From Candidatus Pacearchaeota archaeon (lineage in GTDB: Archaea; Nanobdellota; Nanobdellia; Pacearchaeales; GW2011-AR1), in assembly GCA_017609695.1 (NCBI GenBank), contig JAFCDM010000046.1:1-5119 (forward strand): a stretch of DNA of 5,119 nucleotides. The letters are read 5' to 3'. Shown in pieces: positions 1 to 3,721 of this stretch (position 1 is its first letter; each line of letters begins with the position of its first letter). Below the pieces are notes generated by a model. The model saw only the letters and a program-made list of their open reading frames with translations. It ran no database searches and was not told the DNA's origin. The translations under genes were made by a program, and so were the position numbers.

Positions 1-42
1 TACCCTTATACATTGCTTACTAAATGATTTTATACTGAACAT
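1..42 (-). CDS. Possible 5' end of an off-window minus-strand gene (partial)
   Basis: An ATG at 42-40 on the minus strand opens a frame of 14 codons (MFSIKSFSKQCIRV) that reaches the window edge without a stop. A TATA-like element at 61-70, identical to the one before ftsZ and at a similar distance, lies upstream, so a leaderless gene is plausible. Fourteen codons are far too few to show coding potential and the protein is not recognised. It could be chance in AT-rich DNA. Confidence 0.2.
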   Translation of the reverse strand, partial: MFSIKSFSKQCIRV

Positions 43-60
43 TTTTTATTTTTTTTATTT

Positions 61-70
61 AATATTTAAA
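61..70 (-). promoter_or_regulatory. TATA-like element upstream of the possible edge gene
   Basis: On the minus strand this reads TTTAAATATT, the same ten bases found before ftsZ at 1851-1860. It sits 18 bases before the ATG at 42. The surrounding 43-124 is the 3' flank of the ftsZ operon and is so AT-rich that a chance match is likely. No convincing terminator hairpin was seen there. Confidence 0.25.
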
Positions 71-124
71 TTAATATTTTTAGCATATTAAAAGTTTTGC
101 TATTTTAGAATTTGAGGGGGTCTT

Positions 125-532
125 CTATTCTAATAAATCTGATAAGCTATCTCTTCTTCTTTTAAAGGTTTCTTCAAAAGCCTCTAAAGTAGCATTCTCC
201 CTTTGAGTTACATAGTTTACTGCTAAAAAAGCAGAGGTTATTGGGGGGTAATCTTTTTTTCTAAAACTATCATAAGCTGAAACTAAAGGTCCATAATCGT
301 GCTCAATTTCTTCCACCTTACGTAAAGCCCTGGTTGTAACCATTTTTTTTGGATTCCAGAAATTGCTTGCTCCAATTGCTAGAATTAAAGCAGGTTCTTT
401 TTCAATCCCCCTATTAACTAAACTATAAAAGAAATGTTCTTCATTTTTACTAAAATTTTTTGGATTATTAGCTGCATAATCTAAGATTAATCCCCTTTCA
501 TTATCTACTTTAACTTGATTATTTTTTTCCAT
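125..532 (-). CDS. Uncharacterised 135-residue protein translationally linked to ftsZ
   Basis: I do not recognise this protein. It is 135 residues, apparently soluble and mostly helical, with no signal peptide or membrane segment, and it contains no cysteine. The middle (about 46-66, EPALILAIGASNFWNPKKM) is its most hydrophobic and distinctive part, and the C-terminal third (about 110-135) is strongly charged with an RRR cluster. The ATG at 532 is two bases after the ftsZ stop and has a GGAG ribosome site five bases upstream, inside the last ftsZ codons, so the two genes are almost certainly on one transcript and probably coupled in translation. That context suggests a role near cell division, but nothing in the sequence proves it. 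It does not look like SepF: I see no SepF-like glycine-rich strand pattern or N-terminal amphipathic membrane helix. The stop is TAG. Confidence 0.82.
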   Translation of the reverse strand: MEKNNQVKVDNERGLILDYAANNPKNFSKNEEHFFYSLVNRGIEKEPALILAIGASNFWNPKKMVTTRALRKVEEIEHDYGPLVSAYDSFRKKDYPPITSAFLAVNYVTQRENATLEAFEETFKRRRDSLSDLLE

Positions 533-534
533 TT

Positions 535-1830
535 TTACTCCAAAAACTCAATACCTAATTCATCAGACATTTCCATTTGTCTTTGAATTTCAGGTGGAAG
601 TTCCCTTCCTTTTATTTGAGAACTTTTAACTCCTGTAACTATAATCATAACTCTAATTGATTTTTCCATTTCCGGACTTAGTTGAGCCCCCCAAATCATT
701 TTTGCATCTGGACTTAACCTTTCACCGACTGTTGAAATAATTTCTCTTGCTTCATCTAAACTCATATCATTCCCACCAATTATATTTACTAAAGCTCCTG
801 TAGAATTTGAAATATCTGCATCAAGAAGAGGATTTAACATTGCTTTTTCTACTGCTTCTTCTGCTCTTTTAGCTGAATCTGATTCTCCCATGCCTATTAA
901 AGAAACTCCTCCATTTGACATTACAGCTTTAATATCTGCAAAGTCAAGGTTTACTAATCCTGATTTTGTTACAAGTTCTGTTACTCCTTTAACAGCATTT
1001 GTTAAAATTTCATCTGCAACTTTAAATGCAGTTTGTAATGGTAATTCTGGTGCTATTTCTAATAATTTATCATTAGGGATAATAATTAAAGTGTCAACTA
1101 TGGATTCCATTCTTTCTAAACCATATTCTGCATTTTCAATTCTTTTTTTACCTTCAATTGTAAATGGTAGGGTAACAACACCGATAGTTAATGCTCCTTG
1201 TTTTTTAGCTAATTGTGCAACAATATGTCCTGCCCCTGTTCCTGTTCCTCCACCTAAACCTAATGTTATAAAAACCATATCTGCACCATGTAATACCTTT
1301 TTAATTTCTTGTTCAGATTCATGTGCTGCTTCTTCTCCAACTTTAGGATTACTTCCAGAGCCAAGCCCCAAAGTTAATTCCTTGCCAATTAAAATTTTAT
1401 GGTCTGCATTAGTATAAAGTAAGTCTTGGGCATCGGTATTTAAGGTAATAAATTCTCCTCCTTTAATCCCAATTTCTCTCATCCTACTTACTGTATTTCC
1501 TCCAGCACCACCAACCCCACAAACTTTTACTTTAGAATTTTGTTTTTTAAGTAATTCTTCTAATTCTCTATCTATTTCCATAATCTCTGGACTTTTATTG
1601 AAAATAGGGGTTGCATCTGTTAATGAAATTTCTTGTGTTTTTTCTGGGATTTTTTGTCTTAAAGAATCAGTTATTGGAGTGTCAGAAATATTGGTGTCAG
1701 AAACTGAAGAAGTTGAGGTTTGCGAATATAACTCAGGCTCTGAATTAGATTCTTGACTTGGATATTCTTCTTTATTTCCAGAATATTCTTCATCTCTTTG
1801 ATAATCTCCTCTTTCATAATCATCTTCCAT
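535..1830 (-). CDS. ftsZ: Cell division GTPase FtsZ (archaeal FtsZ1 type) with long acidic N-terminal extension
   Basis: FtsZ is the tubulin-like GTPase that polymerises at mid-cell to form the division ring. Residues about 100-405 hold both FtsZ domains: the first glycine loop GVGGAGGN (105-112), NTD (131-133), the tubulin signature GGGTGTG (193-199), and the T7 synergy loop NLDFADIK (294-301), whose D296 and D299 complete the active site of the next subunit. The C-terminal domain carries the typical GESDSAKRAEEAV stretch (315-327) and SNSTGALVNI (341-350). All key residues are present, so it should be an active GTPase. Residues 1-80 are a low-complexity extension, acidic and Tyr-rich first and Ser/Thr-rich later, followed by a charged helix (82-97). 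This is about 60 residues longer than the N-terminus I recall for Methanocaldococcus FtsZ1. The tail after the core is short and ends GIEFLE, a hydrophobic-acidic end that may bind a membrane anchor such as SepF (inference). No ribosome site precedes the ATG but a TATA element does, so the message is probably leaderless. It is first in an operon with the 135-residue protein. Confidence 0.97.
   Translation of the reverse strand: MEDDYERGDYQRDEEYSGNKEEYPSQESNSEPELYSQTSTSSVSDTNISDTPITDSLRQKIPEKTQEISLTDATPIFNKSPEIMEIDRELEELLKKQNSKVKVCGVGGAGGNTVSRMREIGIKGGEFITLNTDAQDLLYTNADHKILIGKELTLGLGSGSNPKVGEEAAHESEQEIKKVLHGADMVFITLGLGGGTGTGAGHIVAQLAKKQGALTIGVVTLPFTIEGKKRIENAEYGLERMESIVDTLIIIPNDKLLEIAPELPLQTAFKVADEILTNAVKGVTELVTKSGLVNLDFADIKAVMSNGGVSLIGMGESDSAKRAEEAVEKAMLNPLLDADISNSTGALVNIIGGNDMSLDEAREIISTVGERLSPDAKMIWGAQLSPEMEKSIRVMIIVTGVKSSQIKGRELPPEIQRQMEMSDELGIEFLE
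538..541 (-). promoter_or_regulatory. Shine-Dalgarno site of the gene after ftsZ
   Basis: The minus strand reads GGAG, then TAAAA, then ATG. The site lies in the final ftsZ codons and partly overlaps the approach to its stop, so ribosomes finishing ftsZ are delivered to the next start. It fixes the ATG at 532 as the start of the downstream gene. Confidence 0.7.
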
Positions 1831-1850
1831 ATCTGAAAAAAACTTAGATT

Positions 1851-1860
1851 AATATTTAAA
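1851..1860 (-). promoter_or_regulatory. TATA-like element of ftsZ
   Basis: The minus strand reads TTTAAATATT, ending 20 bases before the ftsZ ATG. Archaeal transcription begins about 25 bases after the TATA centre, which puts the first transcribed base at or next to the start codon. With no Shine-Dalgarno sequence in between, this supports a leaderless ftsZ message. Confidence 0.5.
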
Positions 1861-1882
1861 GATTGTTGCCTCAAAACATATC

Positions 1883-1890
1883 TTATATAG
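1883..1890 (+). promoter_or_regulatory. TATA-like element facing the broken plus-strand gene
   Basis: TTATATAG on the plus strand lies between the divergent ftsZ and the frameshifted gene. Transcription would start near 1910-1915, consistent with a leaderless start at the ATG of 1910 or a leader of about 30 bases to the ATG of 1942. The region is AT-rich, so this is only suggestive. Confidence 0.35.
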
Positions 1891-1909
1891 ATTATAATAT
1901 AGGAGTGAA

Positions 1910-1942
1910 ATGTTTATTAATGAGATTGGATTAAAGATTTAA
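1910..1942 (+). CDS. Ten-codon ORF behind a strong ribosome site, possibly the true 5' end of the broken gene
   Basis: AGGAG at 1901-1905 is followed four bases later by ATG at 1910, giving MFINEIGLKI and a TAA at 1940-1942. That stop overlaps the ATG at 1942 of the next segment (TAATG). Either this is a coupled leader peptide, or it is the original start of the downstream gene separated from it by a further frame change. The peptide is too short to identify. Confidence 0.25.
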   Translation: MFINEIGLKI

Positions 1943-2271
1943 TGAGTATAAGGGATAAAATCTTAGTGGATGTAATGAGTACTAATGATAAAGGTTTAAT
2001 TGGATTTACTCAAAATGGGGGGAAGTTAAGTTAAAAAGGTCTGAATTTTTTGATTTTATAAAAAAACCTCTTGATAAAGAAATATTACCTCAACTTCATG
2101 ATGCTGTTGACTTTGATTTAAGAAGATTTATAGGATATGCAAATTCTGAAATAGAACCAGACGTTAAAAAGATTTTAGAAGCAGATAAAAAACTATATTT
2201 TCCCTGGAGAACTTGCTTTAGATGGGAATTGCTTATTGGTTTATTATACTCTTTACACAAGAAGAAAATAA
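1942..2271 (+). pseudogene. Frameshifted gene of unknown function (about 109 codons across two frame changes)
   Basis: Three abutting segments read like one protein. Segment one runs from ATG 1942 (MSIRDKILVDVMSTNDKG...) and stops at 2032-2034. Segment two, in the frame one base back, is open from 1992 and reads about 2022-2201 (KRSEFFDFIKKPLDKEIL, then DFDLRRFIGY and EPDVKKILEADKK) but has no ATG of its own. Segment three returns to the first frame at 2203 (PGELALDGNCLLVYYTLY...) and ends in TAA at 2269-2271. The joins can be placed at the six-G run 2017-2022 (one base missing) and at CCC 2202-2204 (one base extra). The joined product would be about 109 residues, soluble and charged; I do not recognise the family. 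The last base of its stop abuts the FKBP stop on the other strand. It may be a decayed gene, or an intact gene with two sequencing or assembly indels. Programmed frameshifting is less likely, because two opposite shifts would be needed. Confidence 0.6.
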
Positions 2272-2952
2272 TCACTCTTTCTTTTCTTTATCAGTTTCTT
2301 GTTTTTTTTCTGGTTTTTCTTTAACTTCAAAATCAAATCCAGTCATATCTTTAAATTTTGTTTTTAACATTTCTATTAAGGGTTTTATTGTTTCTTCTTT
2401 AAAGATTACTTTTTTCTTTTCTTTATCTAATGTAAATTCAAATCTTTTTTTAAAGAAAAAATCTTGAAGATAGTTTATTTTTTCATTGTCATCTATTATC
2501 TTTCTAATGATTTTGAAATCATAATCAATTTCTTTTCCTGCTAAAGGATTATTAAAGTCAACAGTAACTCTTCCTCCTGAAACAGATAAAACTTTCACTA
2601 TATAATCATCTAAATGAAAAGTCATTCCTTGAACTGGATTGATATCTTTCTCTCTAAAAATTCTCATTGGGATTGTTTTGATTAAAGAAGGATTTCTCTT
2701 TCCAAAGGCTTGTTTTGGAAGAAGATGGATTGAATATTTTTTTCCTATTTCTTTTCCTTCAAAGGCCTCGTCGAAACCTTTTAAAACCATTTCATTTCCT
2801 ACTGAAATAATTATTGGTTTTACATTTGCTTGTTCTACCCCGATTTCTTCAGCTTCTTTTTTACTTGTGGTATCAAAGATTGTTTCATTTGTTTTACCTG
2901 TAAATTCTATTTCAATAAAATCATTTTTTTTGATTTTTTTTGTATCTGTCAT
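2272..2952 (-). CDS. Long archaeal FKBP-type peptidyl-prolyl cis-trans isomerase (SlyD-like)
   Basis: The enzyme speeds cis-trans isomerisation of proline bonds and acts as a folding chaperone, most likely in the cytosol, as there is no signal peptide. Residues about 8-78 form the first part of the FKBP fold, including IEIEFTGK (13-20), the FD pair (26-27) and the VLKGFDEAFEGKEIG stretch (56-70) that lines the active site. Residues about 79-128 match the 'insert in flap' chaperone domain of SlyD-type FKBPs (PKQAFGKRNP onwards). The fold then closes with VTVDFNNPLAGKEIDYDF (129-146), a SlyD hallmark. A C-terminal domain (about 155-210) and a Lys/Glu tail (211-226) follow. At 226 residues it matches the long archaeal type such as Methanocaldococcus FKBP26. 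There is no SlyD-like histidine-rich metal tail. The ATG has no ribosome site but sits 21 bases after a TTTAAA element, so a leaderless message is likely. It is divergent from aIF5A, and its stop (TGA) abuts that of the broken gene at 2271. Confidence 0.93.
   Translation of the reverse strand: MTDTKKIKKNDFIEIEFTGKTNETIFDTTSKKEAEEIGVEQANVKPIIISVGNEMVLKGFDEAFEGKEIGKKYSIHLLPKQAFGKRNPSLIKTIPMRIFREKDINPVQGMTFHLDDYIVKVLSVSGGRVTVDFNNPLAGKEIDYDFKIIRKIIDDNEKINYLQDFFFKKRFEFTLDKEKKKVIFKEETIKPLIEMLKTKFKDMTGFDFEVKEKPEKKQETDKEKKE
2276..2325 (+). terminator. T-rich tract, likely terminator for the convergent plus-strand gene
   Basis: Immediately after the plus-strand stop at 2271 the plus strand is very T-rich, including eight T at 2302-2309 and five at 2314-2318. 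Archaeal RNA polymerase terminates on such non-template T-runs without a hairpin. The same bases encode the Lys/Glu-rich tail of FKBP on the other strand, so composition alone may explain the tract. Confidence 0.4.
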
Positions 2953-2973
2953 TGAAAAGATAAAATAAAGGGG

Positions 2974-2979
2974 TTTAAA
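2974..2979 (-). promoter_or_regulatory. TATA-like element of the FKBP gene
   Basis: TTTAAA on the minus strand ends 21 bases before the FKBP ATG, the same spacing seen between TTTATAAA and the aIF5A ATG. This fits a leaderless FKBP message. The neighbouring element at 2984-2991 is an alternative and would give a leader of about nine bases. Confidence 0.4.
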
Positions 2980-2983
2980 AACA

Positions 2984-2991
2984 TTTATAAA
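2984..2991. promoter_or_regulatory. Symmetric TATA element between divergent FKBP and aIF5A genes
   Basis: TTTATAAA is a perfect palindrome and so reads the same on both strands. It ends 21 bases before the aIF5A ATG, placing the start of transcription at or beside the start codon; no ribosome site lies between. Facing left, it would start an FKBP message about nine bases before its ATG. Direction would normally be set by a flanking BRE, which I cannot call clearly on either side. Confidence 0.55.
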
Positions 2992-3012
2992 AGCATTTTT
3001 GATTTATCTTTT

Positions 3013-3402
3013 ATGGCTTTTAAATTAATTCCAGCTACACAAGCAAGACCTGGAACAAATATTTTAGTTGAAGGAGTTGCATGTGTTGTTAAATCTAATG
3101 ATATTAGTAAAACAGGCAGACATGGACATGCCAAATGTAGAATTGAGGCAGTTAGTATTTTAGATGGTAAAAAAAAGGTTTTTATTAGTGGTGGACATGA
3201 TAGGCTTGAGTGTCCTATGATTAATAAAAGTAAGGCCCAAGTCTTGTCTGTTATTAGTGAAAAAGCAAGTGTTATGGATTTAGATAATTATGAAACAATT
3301 GAAATCTTAATTCCAGAAGAACTTAAAGAAGAACTTAAAGATGGGGATCAAGTGGAATGTTGGGATGTTGAAGGGATTAAGATGATTAAAAAGAAAATTT
3401 AA
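3013..3402 (+). CDS. eif5A: Translation factor aIF5A with arginine at the hypusine position
   Basis: aIF5A, the relative of eukaryotic eIF5A and bacterial EF-P, binds the ribosomal E site and relieves stalling, notably at proline stretches, and aids termination. At 129 residues it has the usual archaeal length: an SH3/KOW-like N-terminal domain (1 to about 68) and an OB-fold C-terminal domain (about 70-129, with VMDLDNYETIEILIP at 90-104). The modification loop reads SKTGRHGHAK (32-41). In eIF5A this loop is SKTGKHGHAK and the lysine between G and H becomes hypusine; here codon AGA encodes arginine (R36), so hypusine cannot form at the usual place. The rest of the loop is intact, so the gene does not look decayed. 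Some bacterial EF-Ps carry a functional, rhamnosylated arginine at the equivalent tip. It is probably leaderless, from the TATA at 2984-2991, and probably co-transcribed with L40e 22 bases downstream. Confidence 0.95.
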   Translation: MAFKLIPATQARPGTNILVEGVACVVKSNDISKTGRHGHAKCRIEAVSILDGKKKVFISGGHDRLECPMINKSKAQVLSVISEKASVMDLDNYETIEILIPEELKEELKDGDQVECWDVEGIKMIKKKI

Positions 3403-3424
3403 GGATTAAAAATAAATTAAAAAA

Positions 3425-3589
3425 ATGGCAACAAAATTACCTGCAACACAAGCAAGATTATTTAAAAATATTTTTGTATGTAGACATTGTAAAGCAAAGC
3501 TAAGAACTGATCCAAGAAAAGTTTTAGAAAAGAAAGTTAGATGCAGGAAGTGTCTTAAAAAGGCTTTTCGACCGATTAAAAAAAAATAA
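3425..3589 (+). CDS. rpl40e: Large-subunit ribosomal protein L40e (zinc ribbon)
   Basis: This 54-residue, highly basic protein has two CxxC knuckles, C19-x2-C22 and C40-x2-C43, which should hold one zinc ion. The order of features (N-terminal ATQARLF, then FVCRHCKAK, then VRCRKC, then FRPIKKK at the end) fits archaeal L40e, which binds rRNA in the 50S subunit. In eukaryotes the same protein is made as a ubiquitin fusion; here it stands alone, as in other archaea. The start follows the aIF5A stop by 22 bases without a clear ribosome site, so the two are probably one transcript. A conserved glycine often found after the second CxxC appears to be replaced by leucine (L44). Confidence 0.87.
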   Translation: MATKLPATQARLFKNIFVCRHCKAKLRTDPRKVLEKKVRCRKCLKKAFRPIKKK

Positions 3590-3596
3590 GATAAAT

Positions 3597-3631
3597 ACTC
3601 ATAACTTATAAAATAGGAAGGTGATATGAGT
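3597..3631 (+). repeat. Inverted repeat enclosing a TATA-like element and a ribosome site
   Basis: ACTCATA at 3597-3603 is the exact reverse complement of TATGAGT at 3625-3631, giving a seven-pair stem with a 21-base loop. The loop holds TTATAAAAT (3606-3614) and a purine-rich ribosome-site-like stretch. The stem is short and AT-rich, so it is weak, and it has no following T-run to mark it as a terminator. Confidence 0.35.
3606..3614 (+). promoter_or_regulatory. TATA-like element after L40e
   Basis: TTATAAAAT on the plus strand would start transcription near 3635, at the left arm of the hairpin at 3637-3661. It may drive the M50 gene with a structured leader of about 85 bases or a small RNA. 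Chance is a real alternative in this AT-rich spacer. Confidence 0.3.
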
Positions 3632-3634
3632 TAA
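3616..3634 (+). other. Strong ribosome site followed by a two-codon start-stop ORF
   Basis: GGAAGGTGAT at 3616-3625 is close to the full archaeal Shine-Dalgarno consensus and leads straight into ATG AGT TAA (3626-3634). Nothing longer can be read from this ATG: the +1 frame stops at once, and the +2 frame after five codons. It may be a regulatory minimal ORF or the remnant of a lost gene. Confidence 0.4.
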
Positions 3635-3636
3635 GA

Positions 3637-3661
3637 TTAAGCTAATCCTTGCATAGCTTAA
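3637..3661 (+). repeat. Short hairpin in the L40e-M50 spacer
   Basis: TTAAGCTA at 3637-3644 pairs with TAGCTTAA at 3654-3661, an eight-pair perfect stem around a nine-base loop. It could be the end of the aIF5A-L40e message or a leader structure for the protease gene. No T-run follows on the plus strand, which argues against a bacterial-style terminator. Confidence 0.4.
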
Positions 3662-3680
3662 AAATTTATTGGATGATAAG

Positions 3681-3692
3681 TTTAATATAAAT
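3681..3692 (+). promoter_or_regulatory. TATA-like element of the M50 protease gene
   Basis: TTTAATATAAAT lies 29 bases before the ATG at 3722, predicting a leader of roughly eight bases. A weak GGGA (3709-3712) sits nine bases before the ATG but might fall at the edge of the message. The spacer at 3662-3721 otherwise holds nothing I can name. Confidence 0.4.
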
Positions 3693-3721
3693 AAAAAGAA
3701 ATAAAAAAGGGAAAAGAAAAA

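Noticed and set aside
41..81. T-runs and AATATT repeats as a terminator or operator
   Set aside because: The T-runs are on the plus strand, where no gene in the window ends. AATATT is self-complementary and common in DNA this AT-rich.
125..532. Identifying the gene after ftsZ as SepF
   Set aside because: Its position fits, but there is no N-terminal membrane-binding helix or SepF-like strand pattern, so naming it would be a guess.
890..1417. Open plus-strand frame of 175 codons opposite ftsZ
   Set aside because: It lies wholly antisense to well-conserved FtsZ sequence, is rich in Ser/Pro/Ile as expected of a complement frame, and has no promoter or ribosome site.
2205..2322. Continuing the middle frame of the broken gene past 2205 (WRTCFRWELLIGLLYSLH...) instead of shifting back
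   Set aside because: That reading runs into a Phe/Leu stretch antisense to FKBP. The shifted reading (GELALDGNCLLVYYTLY) is more protein-like and stops exactly at the gene boundary.
2222..2467. Plus-strand frame of 81 codons opposite the FKBP 3' end
   Set aside because: It is a Phe/Ser-rich shadow of Lys/Glu codons in FKBP and overlaps the end of the frameshifted gene in the wrong frame.
2639..2968. Plus-strand frame of 109 codons opposite the FKBP 5' half
   Set aside because: It is antisense to a clear FKBP domain, and its composition is that of a complement frame.
3590..3721. A tRNA or C/D-box guide RNA in the L40e-M50 spacer
   Set aside because: There is no T-loop or cloverleaf pattern and no CTGA box D. 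GATGATAA near 3672 resembles box C only loosely.
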